From positions 1 through 64,000 of the forward strand of contig NZ_JADWMY010000012.1 of the NCBI RefSeq assembly GCF_015767275.1: a stretch of 64,000 nt of DNA. The letters are read 5' to 3'. This DNA comes from Herbaspirillum sp. AP02. GTDB lineage: Bacteria; Pseudomonadota; Gammaproteobacteria; Burkholderiales; Burkholderiaceae_D. Below, piece by piece: positions 16,757-26,949 of this stretch (within the stretch, counting starts at the first letter, position 1; every line of letters starts with the position of its first letter). Both the position numbers and the translations under genes were made by a program. The notes under the pieces are model-generated. The model made no database searches and was not told where the DNA came from. It saw only the letters and a program-made list of their open reading frames with translations.

Positions 16757-18928
16757 TCAATCTTTACCGGTCCCGGTTGCGACCGGCGTTGCCGCACCCG
16801 AGAGGCGGCCCTTCATCTGCGCGAACTCCTTGTCGAAGTCCAGCGTACGGCGCTGGGTGCTCATGGCCATCAGCGCCTGGCTGCCCTGGCCATCGGCGGC
16901 CGGCTTGATCCAGATCCACAGACGGCGCTCGCGGATGTACAGCATCGCGAACACGCCCAGCACCAGGAACAGGCAACCGAGATAGACCACCTTCTTGCCC
17001 GGCGAACGCGTCACCTGCAGCACCGATGCCTTGATCTCCTGGAAGCCCGCCAGTTGCAGGAACACCGGCGCCGGATAGAAGGCTGCATCGGCCATCGCAT
17101 TGATGGCCAGCTGCAGGAAGCGACCGTGCTTCTCGTCGCTGGCCACCGCCGCCAGGCCATCCTTGGCGCGGGCCGCCTGCCAGAGCTCCCACATGCTGCC
17201 GTTGAGGATCTTCATGAAGATATCGGCGGCCTTTTCCTGCTCGGCCGCCGGCAGTTGCTCCAGGAAGCGGGTCACGGCGATATAACCGGAGACCTTGCCG
17301 TCACCGGCGAAGATGGACAGACCGCGCAGCGCCGACTGCTGCAACTGCTCGCGCAGCACCGGCGAGGCTTCGCGACCGCCGCTGATGGCCTGCTGGGCGT
17401 AGCGACGGGCGGCTTCCTCGCGCAGCGCCGGATTGGCCAGGGCGGCGCGCAGGCGCATCCACTCGGCCACGCTGTCATTGTCGTCGGCCGGGATGCGCAG
17501 GTAGCGGAAGGGCTGGTCGGGCTGCTCGCGCATGCCGGCCAGGAAGACATCGGCGCCATCGATGGGCAAGGACTGCATGTAGTTGAAGTATTCGCGGGCC
17601 TGGCCGGTCTTGTCGCGCAGCTTGTATTGCACGCTCGGACCGACGTTCTTGAAGTCCTTGCTGTTGGCATTCTTGGCACCGGAACCCAGGTGCTTGTCCA
17701 GGCCCTCGATGAAGCCGCGATTGACGTTCTTGCCGACGTTGACCGCGCGCGCATCGCCCGAGGTGGAGCCGGCAGTGGAGCCCGAGGCCGCAGCCTGCAT
17801 GTTTTCCACATTGAAGGGACGGAAGCCGCTCCATTCGATGGTGTAGTCACCCAGCGCGGTAGGCAGTGCAGTGGTGCCGTTGACCTCGCCGGCCAGTTCG
17901 AAACGACCGTTGGCACCACCCCGCATCGGATAGCCGACCAGCTTGAGCTTGCTGCCCCCATCCTCGAAGCTGGACTGGTAGATCGCCACCCCCTTGTAGA
18001 TCAGCGGCTCGTTGACCTTGATGGTGGCGGCGGTGTCGCGGCCGGTCTCATGGTCGCGCACCACCACCTCGCTGGCGAACAGCTTGGGCATGCCGGTGGA
18101 GTAGAAATCGATGATGAAGCGCTTGAGCGTGATGGTGAAGGGCAGGTCCTGGATCATCACGCCATCCTTTTGCGGGATGATGGCCGTGCTGCTGCTGGAG
18201 CCTTCCGGGATCAGCGTATTGCCGCGGAAGGTCGGGTTGTTCAGGCCCAGGCGATAGCGCTCCGGAATCTCGGCAATGATGCCGTTGCCGGCGAAGGCCT
18301 GCTTGCCATAGAACCACTGCTGGAAGCGGATCGGCAGATCGGAATCGAGCAGGCCACCCAGGCAGATGATGACGATGGCCGCGTGCGCGAAGATATAGCC
18401 CCACTTGTTGGCCGCGCCCTGCTTGGCTGCCAGCAGCATGGCGCCGTTCCGGTCGGCCAGCTTGGTCTTGTAGCCTCGTGCCGCGACCTGTCGCACCAGC
18501 CGCGCCGCAGCCTCGGCCGGCGCCTCGCCGCTCTGCCACTCGTGCTTGTGATGGAAATTGCGCAGCGACTGCTCGCGCACGTTGTCGCGCCAGCTTTTGG
18601 CGTCGCGCAGCATCTTGGGACCGTTGCGGGCGATGCACAGCGAGGTCGACAGCACCAGGAAACCCATGATCAGCAGGAACCACCAGGCCGAATAGACCGC
18701 GTACAGACCCACCTTGGCGAAGACCTCGAACCAGAACGGGCCGAACTGGTTGACGTAGTTGGGCATCGGCTCGTTCTGCTTCATCACCGTGCCGATCACC
18801 GAGGCAATGGCGATCAGCGTCAACAGGCTGATGGCAAAGCGCATCGAGGAGATCAGCTCGACCGCCTCTCCCAACCAGCGCTGGCGGGTCCTGATCTGGA
18901 TTCCTTGGGTACTGCTGCCCGTCGTCAT
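16757..18928 (-). CDS. resB: System II cytochrome c biogenesis protein ResB (Ccs1)
   Basis: A 723-residue membrane protein, partner of CcsB in the heme delivery and ligation complex. It has N-terminal transmembrane helices (about 30-50, 75-95 and 165-185), a large periplasmic domain (about 210-665) and a final helix (VVYLGCLFLVLGVFAMLYI). Start MTTGSSTQGIQIRTRQRW. The length fits betaproteobacterial ResB. It lies between a cytochrome c4 gene upstream and ccsB downstream, all on the minus strand. Confidence 0.93.
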   Translation of the reverse strand: MTTGSSTQGIQIRTRQRWLGEAVELISSMRFAISLLTLIAIASVIGTVMKQNEPMPNYVNQFGPFWFEVFAKVGLYAVYSAWWFLLIMGFLVLSTSLCIARNGPKMLRDAKSWRDNVREQSLRNFHHKHEWQSGEAPAEAAARLVRQVAARGYKTKLADRNGAMLLAAKQGAANKWGYIFAHAAIVIICLGGLLDSDLPIRFQQWFYGKQAFAGNGIIAEIPERYRLGLNNPTFRGNTLIPEGSSSSTAIIPQKDGVMIQDLPFTITLKRFIIDFYSTGMPKLFASEVVVRDHETGRDTAATIKVNEPLIYKGVAIYQSSFEDGGSKLKLVGYPMRGGANGRFELAGEVNGTTALPTALGDYTIEWSGFRPFNVENMQAAASGSTAGSTSGDARAVNVGKNVNRGFIEGLDKHLGSGAKNANSKDFKNVGPSVQYKLRDKTGQAREYFNYMQSLPIDGADVFLAGMREQPDQPFRYLRIPADDNDSVAEWMRLRAALANPALREEAARRYAQQAISGGREASPVLREQLQQSALRGLSIFAGDGKVSGYIAVTRFLEQLPAAEQEKAADIFMKILNGSMWELWQAARAKDGLAAVASDEKHGRFLQLAINAMADAAFYPAPVFLQLAGFQEIKASVLQVTRSPGKKVVYLGCLFLVLGVFAMLYIRERRLWIWIKPAADGQGSQALMAMSTQRRTLDFDKEFAQMKGRLSGAATPVATGTGKD

Positions 18929-19179
18929 ATTCCTGCCTTACCGGACCGGGCCTGCCGGTTCCGCTTACCTGGGGGTCACCTTGCCGGTCGGCAAAGCGAT
19001 GCGAACCCGGATTTTACCGCTCCGGGAGAAAGTCCGTGATATGCCATCGGCAATAGGCGCCAACGCCATCCGGGTATGTCACTGCGCGGTGCCCGAGCCG
19101 GACAAGCGCGACGGGCGATATCTTCGGCCAGGCGGGTCCGGAATGCCAGGACCTGCATCAAGGCGGAGGAAGGCCGATG

Positions 19180-19202
19180 AAAAAAGGCGGCACGTGGCCG
19201 CC
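19180..19202 (-). terminator. intrinsic terminator of the cytochrome c4 gene
   Basis: A six-bp GC stem GGCGGC/GCCGCC (19186-19191 and 19197-19202) with six A on its left, which gives a U-run leftward, 40 bp after the cytochrome stop codon. Confidence 0.8.
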
Positions 19203-19241
19203 TTCGATAGTGCTACGCGCCCGCGCAGTGCCGCAGGTGGC

Positions 19242-19904
19242 TTACTTCAGGCCGGCGATGTAATCGGCGACTGCCTTGATTTCCTTGTCCGACAGGCGGT
19301 CGGCAATGCTGGTCATCTGCACGCTGTTGGTACGTGCGCCGCCACGGAAGTTGGTCAACTGGGCCACCGTGTAATCCTGGTGCTGGCCGGCCAGGCGTGG
19401 ATACTGGGCCGGGATGCCGGCACCGTTGGGGCTGTGGCAACCGGCGCAGGCTGGCACGTTCTTGGCGGCGATGCCACCGCGCCAGATGTGCTTGCCCAGG
19501 TCGATGGTTTCCTTGTTCTTGGCCGCGCCGGGCTTGGGCGCCTGCGTTGCCAGGTAGGCCGCGACGTTATGGATGTCCTCGTCGGACAAGGCCTTGGCCA
19601 TCGGCGACATCACCGGGTTGTTGCGCTCCGGAGTACGGAAATTCAGCAACTGCTTGGCGATGTAGGCCTCATGCTGGCCCGATAATTTCGGGTTCTGGGT
19701 GATGGTCGAATTGCCGGCCGCGCCGTGGCAGGACACGCAGGCCACGATGTTGCGCGCATTGTCGCCATTGGTGTAGAGCGCTTCGCCCTTGGCCGGATCG
19801 GCCTTGACCGGAGTCTTCTTGTCGTCAGCCGCGTGGGCTGCGCTGGCCACTGCCAGGATGGCAGCAAAAACGGAGTAAAACAGTGGGGAAAAGGCACGGT
19901 TCAT
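19242..19904 (-). CDS. diheme cytochrome c4-type protein
   Basis: A 220-residue periplasmic electron carrier. The signal peptide ends near residue 25 (SAAHAA). Two class I cytochrome c domains each have a heme motif: CVSCH at 56-60 and CAGCH at 153-157. Likely axial methionines lie in NPVMSPMAKALSDEDIHNVAAYL and NSVQMTSIADRLSDKEIKAVADYI. This is the c4 layout, in which the protein passes electrons from the bc1 complex to a terminal oxidase. The System II genes resB and ccsB that would mature it lie immediately downstream but beyond a terminator. Confidence 0.93.
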   Translation of the reverse strand: MNRAFSPLFYSVFAAILAVASAAHAADDKKTPVKADPAKGEALYTNGDNARNIVACVSCHGAAGNSTITQNPKLSGQHEAYIAKQLLNFRTPERNNPVMSPMAKALSDEDIHNVAAYLATQAPKPGAAKNKETIDLGKHIWRGGIAAKNVPACAGCHSPNGAGIPAQYPRLAGQHQDYTVAQLTNFRGGARTNSVQMTSIADRLSDKEIKAVADYIAGLK

Positions 19905-20108
19905 TCGTCACCCTAATACTTATTGTGGAATTGAGAGATTTTGCCCGTTCGGCGGCTAGCTGCCCCTAAACCAAATGCCCGTTGTTTGACCTGTCTCCAA
20001 CGGCCGCCATATTTTTTACTTGCCCGGCGTCAACGAGGCGTTGGGTTTCGGGCCATTGTACAATAGCTTCTCCGCGTTTTTCCCTCCTCTTTCGGATTTC
20101 CCCCCACC

Positions 20109-20837
20109 ATGTCGCAACTTTGGCAAGCCCGTTTCTTCACCACCGTCAATCACCTGCGGGACCTGCCCAAGACCAGCGTGCCGGAGATCGCCTTCGCCGG
20201 GCGATCCAATGCCGGCAAGTCCAGCGCCATCAACGTACTGTGCAACCAGAAGCGCCTGGCCTTCGCCTCCAAGACACCCGGCCGCACCCAGCACATCAAC
20301 TATTTCTCGCTCGGTGGCGCCCATGTCGGCCAGCATCGCAATGACGAGGCGCGTCCGGATGAGATCCGCGCCATGCTGGTGGACTTGCCCGGCTATGGCT
20401 ATGCCGAGGTGTCCGGCTCGGCCAAGCACCACTGGCAAGCCCTGCTGGGCGACTACGTGCGCCAGCGCGAACAGCTGGCGGCGCTGGTGATGATCGTCGA
20501 TTCACGCCGTCCCTTCACCGATCTGGATATCCAGATGATCGAATGGTTCGCGCCCACCGGCAAACCCATCCATTGCATCCTGAGCAAGGCCGACAAGCTC
20601 AACCGCAGCGAATCCACCAACGCCCTGCGCCAGGCCCAGACCTATCTGCAGAGCTACGTGGATGAAAACGGCCAGCCTTTCCCGTTCACGGTGCAGCTGT
20701 TTTCCGCACTCAAACGGACCGGCCTGCAAGAAGCCAACGACAAGATCGTGGAACTGGCCGGCCTGAACGAACCGGTCGCCCCGACGCCTGCCACGGTCGA
20801 CAGCGTCGCCCAGGATCAAGACACGCAGCAAGCCTGA
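20109..20837 (+). CDS. engB: ribosome biogenesis GTP-binding protein YihA/YsxC (EngB)
   Basis: A 242-residue GTPase needed for assembly of the large ribosomal subunit. GTPase motifs are GRSNAGKS (31-38), [20 protein letters not shown] and SKADKL. The C-terminal tail beyond about residue 215 (Ala/Pro/Thr/Asp-rich) is extra relative to E. coli YihA. It is divergent from the cytochrome c4 gene, as in many betaproteobacteria. Confidence 0.95.
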   Translation: MSQLWQARFFTTVNHLRDLPKTSVPEIAFAGRSNAGKSSAINVLCNQKRLAFASKTPGRTQHINYFSLGGAHVGQHRNDEARPDEIRAMLVDLPGYGYAEVSGSAKHHWQALLGDYVRQREQLAALVMIVDSRRPFTDLDIQMIEWFAPTGKPIHCILSKADKLNRSESTNALRQAQTYLQSYVDENGQPFPFTVQLFSALKRTGLQEANDKIVELAGLNEPVAPTPATVDSVAQDQDTQQA

Positions 20838-20884
20838 TCGCCGACAAGGCGACATCCTTCAGACCGGAGTAAAACGTCATGGCG

Positions 20885-20920
20885 AAAAAAAACCCCGGAG
20901 AACAGGGATATTCTCCGGGG
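20885..20920 (-). terminator. strong hairpin between engB and hemB, terminator-like leftward
   Basis: A ten-bp perfect stem CCCCGGAGAA/TTCTCCGGGG (20893-20902 and 20911-20920) with eight A on the left and no T-run on the right. The form fits termination of leftward transcription, although both flanking genes read rightward. It could still weaken read-through from engB. Confidence 0.5.
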
Positions 20921-21107
20921 CAGAACGCCTATCGCTAGCGCGATCGGCCCCGCTCAGGGAGGGAAGGGGAAGCGGGGGGCAAATGAATAACCCGCAGCCA
21001 AGATAAGCCATACCGACGGAAAGTTGTTCATCGCTCAAATCTGAGCAGGCAATTTTCCGAAGTTAGCGATATTTGCCTAGAAAATATTTCAAGATAGCGT
21101 CAAATAA

Positions 21108-22151
<1,044 letters not shown>

Positions 22152-22176
22152 TCCTCTCCGCCCGCTGGCTGTGCTG

Positions 22177-23157
22177 ATGGCAGACGATCCCGACCTCTTC
22201 ACCCGTCACCGGCCGCGCCTGTTCGGCGTGGCCTACCGCATGCTCGCCTCGCGCAGCGATGCGGAAGACGTGCTGCAGGACGCCTGGCTGCGCTGGCATG
22301 GCCAGGACCGGCAGCAACTGGAATCGGCCGAGGCCTGGCTGGTGACGGTGGTGACGCGGCTGTGCATCGATCGCCTGCGCCAGCTGCAGCAGGAGCGCCA
22401 GCACTACGTCGGCCACTGGCTGCCGGAACCGCTGGTGGACCTGGCCGAACCGGCCGCCGAGATCGACCTGTACGGCCAGGCCAGCCTGGCGCCTTCGCCG
22501 GAGGCGCTGCTGGAGCAGCACAGCGATGTGTCCTTCGCCTACCTGTTGCTGCTGGAACGCCTCAAACCCGAGGAGCGCGCCGCCTTCCTGCTGCGCGAAG
22601 TGTTCGACAACGACTATCCCGACATCGCCGCCATCCTGCAGAAGTCCGAGGCCAGCTGCCGCCAGCTGGTGCATCGCGCCCGCGAGCGGCTGGCGCGCCA
22701 TGATGCCAAACCGGCCGGCGCGCCCGGCAGCGTGACGCCGCGCACCACCCTGCGCGCGGCCTCCAGTCCGGTCACCCGTGAAACCCACGCCCTGTTGCTG
22801 GAAAAGTTCATGCAAGCGGTCCAGAGCGGCCAGCGCGACGCCATGCTGGGCCTGCTGGCCGAGGATGCCCGCCTGATCGGCGACGGCGGTGGCAAGGTCG
22901 CTTCCTTCCCCCATCCGCTGGCCGGCGGCGAGCGCATCTCCTGGCTGTACTACGCCAACCTGCGCCGCTTCGGCCAACGCATCGCCTACCGTGCAGCCTG
23001 GATCAACGGCACGCCAGGCCTGCTGCGCTACGTCGATGGCACGCTGGAATCGGCCCAGGTGCTGGAGACCGAGGGCGGGCGCATTCGCGAGATCTACGTG
23101 GTCCGCAATCCGGACAAGCTGGCGGCCATTGCCCGTCAGCAGCTGGACCCGGCCTGA
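22177..23157 (+). CDS. ECF41-type RNA polymerase sigma factor (SigJ-like) with C-terminal SnoaL-like domain
   Basis: A 326-residue sigma factor. Sigma region 2 is at about 8-75 (RLFGVAYRMLASRSDAEDVLQD), region 4 at about 115-175, and a long C-terminal NTF2/SnoaL-like extension at about 195-326. All hallmark ECF41 motifs are present: WLPEP (81-85) between regions 2 and 4, DGGGK (236-240), YVDG (285-288) and NPDKL (311-315). In this family no anti-sigma factor is used; the extension itself controls activity. ATG 22177 is chosen; GTG 22171 is possible and neither has a clear ribosome site. It follows hemB closely and precedes its expected CMD partner. Confidence 0.93.
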   Translation: MADDPDLFTRHRPRLFGVAYRMLASRSDAEDVLQDAWLRWHGQDRQQLESAEAWLVTVVTRLCIDRLRQLQQERQHYVGHWLPEPLVDLAEPAAEIDLYGQASLAPSPEALLEQHSDVSFAYLLLLERLKPEERAAFLLREVFDNDYPDIAAILQKSEASCRQLVHRARERLARHDAKPAGAPGSVTPRTTLRAASSPVTRETHALLLEKFMQAVQSGQRDAMLGLLAEDARLIGDGGGKVASFPHPLAGGERISWLYYANLRRFGQRIAYRAAWINGTPGLLRYVDGTLESAQVLETEGGRIREIYVVRNPDKLAAIARQQLDPA

Positions 23158-23186
23158 AGATTATTTCGCTTCTTTTTTCCGAAAAC

Positions 23187-23213
23187 TGTCACAACATGAC
23201 ACCCCGCTCCGTC
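23187..23213 (+). promoter_or_regulatory. ECF41 target promoter upstream of the CMD gene
   Basis: TGTCACA (23187-23193), 16-bp spacer, CGTC (23210-23213). This matches the reported ECF41 promoter pattern (TGTCACA near -35 and CGTC near -10) in both elements and lies about 60 bp before the CMD start codon. Confidence 0.85.
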
Positions 23214-23273
23214 TAGTGGAGGAACACCGGCGATTCGCGCCGCTGTCACCTCACCCACTGATGGAGAATTGTC

Positions 23274-23735
23274 ATGTCCGACTTCAAGCAACGTCTGCCC
23301 CACGCCAAGCTCGCCGCTCCCGCCTTCAACGCCCTGCTCAAGGCCAGCGAAGCAGTGCACCAGAGCGGGGTCGATCCCAAGCTGCTGGAACTGGTATTCC
23401 TGCGCGTCTCCCAACTCAACGGTTGCGCCTTCTGCGCCGACATGCACTCGCATGACCTGCTCAAGAATGGCGAAGACCAGCAGCGCCTCAACACCCTGGC
23501 CGCCTGGCGTGAAATCCCCTTCTTCAGCGAACAGGAACGCGCCGCGCTGAACTGGGCCGAACGCTTCACCTACCTGCACCAGCAGGATGGCGAGAAGGAC
23601 GATGCCGCCTTCGCCCTGCTGCAACAGCACTTCAACGAGGCCGAGATCGCCAACCTGACCTTCGCGGTGGCCATCATCAACGCCTGGAACCGCCTGGGCG
23701 TGGCCATGCGTCCGCAGGTGCCGCGTCGCGCCTGA
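23274..23735 (+). CDS. CMD/AhpD-like protein, ECF41 partner
   Basis: A 153-residue carboxymuconolactone decarboxylase family protein with the redox motif C51, C54 and H58 (NGCAFCADMHSHDL). ECF41 sigma factors are typically linked to one gene of the COE set (carboxymuconolactone decarboxylase, oxidoreductase or epimerase), and this gene fills that role. It has a GGAGAA ribosome site at ideal distance. Likely induced by the adjacent sigma factor through the promoter at 23187-23213. Its substrate, like that of most COE proteins, is unknown; a role in peroxide or electrophile handling is a guess from the active site. Confidence 0.9.
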   Translation: MSDFKQRLPHAKLAAPAFNALLKASEAVHQSGVDPKLLELVFLRVSQLNGCAFCADMHSHDLLKNGEDQQRLNTLAAWREIPFFSEQERAALNWAERFTYLHQQDGEKDDAAFALLQQHFNEAEIANLTFAVAIINAWNRLGVAMRPQVPRRA

Positions 23736-23753
23736 TGGCGCAGCGCACGGGCG

Positions 23754-23785
23754 AAAAAAAACGCACCCCGGTCACCCGGGATGCG
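23754..23785 (-). terminator. intrinsic terminator of the binding-protein gene
   Basis: A hairpin at 23762-23785 (CGCA and CCCGG arms pairing with CCGGG and TGCG) with eight A to its left (23754-23761), serving leftward transcription from the substrate-binding protein gene. Confidence 0.75.
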
Positions 23786-23885
23786 TAGAACATGGTCCGA
23801 TCCACATCAGACTTTCTGCTCAAAAAGGGGCGGGCGGCGCACTCATGGGCGGCGCCCCGCTGGTCGTTTCAATATCGGCGCTGGC

Positions 23886-25100
23886 TTACTTCCAGAGCGC
23901 GCACTTGGATTCGGCCTTGGTCATGTAGGCCTGCTCGCCGGGAATGGTCTGTACCAGCTTGTAATAATCCCAGGGGCGCTTGGATTCTGAAGGTTTCTTC
24001 ACCTCCATCAGATACATGTCATGCACCATGCGGCCGTCCGGACGCACCACGCCATTGCTGGTGAAGAAATCGTTGATGCGGTTCTTGCGCAGGTAATCCA
24101 TGACCTGGTCCGGATCGGTGCTGCCCACGGCCTTCACCGCCTTCAGGTACTGGCCCACGGCCGAGGCATCGCCGGCCTGGAACATGGATGGCATCTTCTT
24201 CATCTTCATGAAGTAGCGATTGGCCCAGGCACGGCTCTGGTCGTTGAGGTCCCAGTACCAGCCATCGGTGAGGTACATCCCTTGCGTGAGCTGCAGGCCC
24301 AGCGAGTGGGTATCGTTGATGAAGATCAGGAGGCCCGCCAGCTTCATGGTCTTGTTCACGCCGAATTCATTGGCCGCCTTGATGGCATTGATGACGTCGC
24401 CGCCGGCGACCGCCAGCCCCAGGATCTGGGCCTTGGAGGATTGCGCCTGCAACAGGAAGGACGAGAAGTCCGAGGTCGCCAGCGGGACTCGGGTGGCGCC
24501 CACGACGTTGCCGCCATTGCTCTTGACGACATCGCTGGTGTCCTTTTCCAGCGAGGTGCCGAAGGCATAGTCGGCCGTCAGGAAGTACCAGGACTTGCCA
24601 CCCTGGCGGGTGATGGCTGCCCCCGTGCCACGCGCCAGGGCCGTGGTGTCGTAGGCGTACTGGATGGTGTAGGCGTTGCATTCCTCGTTGGTCTGGCGCG
24701 TGGTGCCGGCGCCGACCGAGATGAAGACCTTCTTCTTTTCGCCCGCCACCTTGCCCATGGCCAGGCTGGCCGCCGAGTTGACGCCGCCGACCAGTATGTC
24801 CACGCCGTCGCGGTCGAACCATTCACGCGCCTTGTTGGCGGCGATGTCGGCCTTGTTCTGGTGGTCGGCAAAGACCAGTTCCACCTTCTTGCCGTTGATG
24901 GTGCCGCCGGCATCGGCAATGGCCATGCGAATCGCCTCGACCCCGCCCTGGCCGTCGAAGTCGGCATAGGTGCCGGACATGTCGGTGATGAAGCCGATCT
25001 TGATGGTATCGCCCGCCGCCTGTGCGGAAGGGATGGTGGCCGCGCCGAACAGCGCGCAGACAGCGGCAGACAGCGCAGCGCGCCGGATGGATGTAATCAT
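23886..25100 (-). CDS. ABC transporter substrate-binding protein, branched-chain amino acid (LivJ-like) family
   Basis: A 404-residue periplasmic binding protein. Signal peptide about 1-28 (ending PSAQAA), then the family start IKIGFITDMSGTYADFDG and VELVFADHQNKADIAANKAREW. ATG 25100 follows GGAGGAGA, so the open frame back to 25427 is not used. No permease or ATPase genes are nearby, so it would have to work with a transporter encoded elsewhere. It ends a minus-strand set with an aldehyde dehydrogenase and an alcohol dehydrogenase, which suggests its ligand is related to their substrates (an alcohol, acid or amide), but this is inference. Confidence 0.9.
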   Translation of the reverse strand: MITSIRRAALSAAVCALFGAATIPSAQAAGDTIKIGFITDMSGTYADFDGQGGVEAIRMAIADAGGTINGKKVELVFADHQNKADIAANKAREWFDRDGVDILVGGVNSAASLAMGKVAGEKKKVFISVGAGTTRQTNEECNAYTIQYAYDTTALARGTGAAITRQGGKSWYFLTADYAFGTSLEKDTSDVVKSNGGNVVGATRVPLATSDFSSFLLQAQSSKAQILGLAVAGGDVINAIKAANEFGVNKTMKLAGLLIFINDTHSLGLQLTQGMYLTDGWYWDLNDQSRAWANRYFMKMKKMPSMFQAGDASAVGQYLKAVKAVGSTDPDQVMDYLRKNRINDFFTSNGVVRPDGRMVHDMYLMEVKKPSESKRPWDYYKLVQTIPGEQAYMTKAESKCALWK

Positions 25101-25216
25101 GGGTCTCCTCCTCTTGGGGTCTTGGGATATTGTTGTTGCGACCCCGCAATCGAGTGCGGGGAAGGTGGGACAAGACCGGCGCCCAGGCGCCGGTCCGGGT
25201 GCTGCAACGTGTGGGA

Positions 25217-26806
25217 TCAGGCGACGGTGGCGCGGGTCTGCTCGCCATCGACCAGGCGCATCAGGCCCAGCGGGTTGGCGTTCTGCAGCGGTGCCGGCAG
25301 CATCGCGTCGGGGTAGTTCTGGTAGCACACCGGACGCAGGAAGCGCTCGATGGCCAGCGTGCCGACCGAGGTACCACGGGCGTCCGAGGTGGCCGGATAG
25401 GGGCCACCGTGGACCATCGCATCGCACACCTCGACACCGGTCGGGAAGCCGTTCAGCAGCAGGCGGCCGGCCTTCTGCTCAAGGATCGCGATCAGGTCCT
25501 GGTTGCCTTGCAGATCACCGATCTCGGCTTGCAGGGTGGCGGTCAACTGGCCGTTCATCTTGGCGGCGAAGTCCAGCAGCTGCTCGCGGCTTTCCAGTTC
25601 GACGATAACGGTGGACGGGCCGAAGACTTCCTCTTCCAGCGGCGCTTCCTTGGAGAACAGCAGCGCGGCGTCAGCCTTGAACAGATGCGGCACGGCCTGG
25701 GTGTAGCTGGTGCCGCCGGTGGCGATCACCTTCACGCCCGGCAACTGGGTCAGGCGCGCCACACCGCCGTTGTAGTGGGTCAGGCCGCCGCTGTTGAGCA
25801 TGGTGGCCGGATTGCTGCCGCCGAAGGCCGCCGACAGCTTTTCGATGAAGGCGGTCAGCTCGGGCGAACGCACACCCAGCAGCAGGCCCGGGCTGGTGCA
25901 CAGCTGGCCGACGCCGACCGTGACCGAGCCGGCCAGGTCCTTGGCGATGGCGTCGCCGCGCACCTTCAGCGCTTCCGACATCAGGATGATGGGGTTGATG
26001 CTGGACATCTCGGCAAACACCGGGATCGGTTGCGGACGGGCTGCCGCCATGTCGCACAGGGCACGGCCGCCACGCAGCGAGCCGGTGAAGCCGACTGCCT
26101 GGATGCCGGCGCTCTTGACCAGTTGGGCGCCCACGCGGTCGCCATAGACCATGTTGAAGGTGCCGGCCGGCATGCCGGTCTTCTTGACGGCGCGCTCGAT
26201 GGCATCGGCCACCAGTTCGGAGGTCACCAGGTGGCCGCTGTGAGCCTTGAAGACCACCGGGCAGCCGGCGGCCAGGGCGGCGGCGGTATCGCCACCGGCC
26301 ACCGAGAAGGCCAGCGGGAAGTTGCTGGCGCCGAACACGGCTACCGGACCCACGCCGATCTTGTATTGGCGGATGTCCGGACGCGGCAGCGGTTGGCGCT
26401 GCGGCAGGGCGGTATCGATGCGCACACCGTAGAAGTCGCCACGGCGCAGGACCTTGGCGAACAGGCGCATCTGGCCGCTGGTGCGGGCGCGTTCGCCGGC
26501 CAGGCGCGGGGTGGCCGGCAGGGCCGTTTCACGGGCTACGGCGGCGAGGAAATCGTCACCCAGGGCATCGATCTCGTCGGCGATGGCTTCCAGGAACTGG
26601 GCGCGCTGTTGCGAGGTGGTGGCGCGGTACAGCGGATAGGCCTTCTCGGCCGCATCCACGGCGGCGGCCACTTCGTTTTCGGTGGCGGTCAGGAAGTGGG
26701 TCTCGAAGAGCGCGCCGGTGGTCGCGTCCACGCTATGCAGGGCGACCTCGCCCTGACCGCTGCGCTGGCCGCCGATGTAGTTGTGTCCAAGGATCTTGTA
26801 GCTCAC
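25217..26806 (-). CDS. NAD(P)-dependent aldehyde dehydrogenase, 2,5-dioxopentanoate (KGSA) dehydrogenase-like
   Basis: A 529-residue aldehyde dehydrogenase. Catalytic residues are N162 (GASNFPLAF), K187 (FKAHSGH), E266 (FAEMSS) and C303 (GQLCTSPG). The long form, the GQLCTSPG context and FGPSTVIVE match alpha-ketoglutarate semialdehyde dehydrogenases, which end pentose and hydroxyproline degradation by making 2-oxoglutarate. Its neighbours are an iron-type alcohol dehydrogenase and a binding protein rather than sugar dehydratases, so the true aldehyde could differ. Start MSYKILGHNYIGG after AGGAGCACATCG. Confidence 0.88.
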   Translation of the reverse strand: MSYKILGHNYIGGQRSGQGEVALHSVDATTGALFETHFLTATENEVAAAVDAAEKAYPLYRATTSQQRAQFLEAIADEIDALGDDFLAAVARETALPATPRLAGERARTSGQMRLFAKVLRRGDFYGVRIDTALPQRQPLPRPDIRQYKIGVGPVAVFGASNFPLAFSVAGGDTAAALAAGCPVVFKAHSGHLVTSELVADAIERAVKKTGMPAGTFNMVYGDRVGAQLVKSAGIQAVGFTGSLRGGRALCDMAAARPQPIPVFAEMSSINPIILMSEALKVRGDAIAKDLAGSVTVGVGQLCTSPGLLLGVRSPELTAFIEKLSAAFGGSNPATMLNSGGLTHYNGGVARLTQLPGVKVIATGGTSYTQAVPHLFKADAALLFSKEAPLEEEVFGPSTVIVELESREQLLDFAAKMNGQLTATLQAEIGDLQGNQDLIAILEQKAGRLLLNGFPTGVEVCDAMVHGGPYPATSDARGTSVGTLAIERFLRPVCYQNYPDAMLPAPLQNANPLGLMRLVDGEQTRATVA

Positions 26807-26949
26807 GATGTGCTCCTGCTGGTTTCGTTGATGCCGCCCGGTTTGGGGTCAGGCATGAGAGCCGCGCCCGCGCAGTGCGGGAGCGGCTGAGGGGGACTTG
26901 CGGGACAGGCCGGCCATGGCCGCTGCCCTGCACCGGTCATTGTCGGCCA

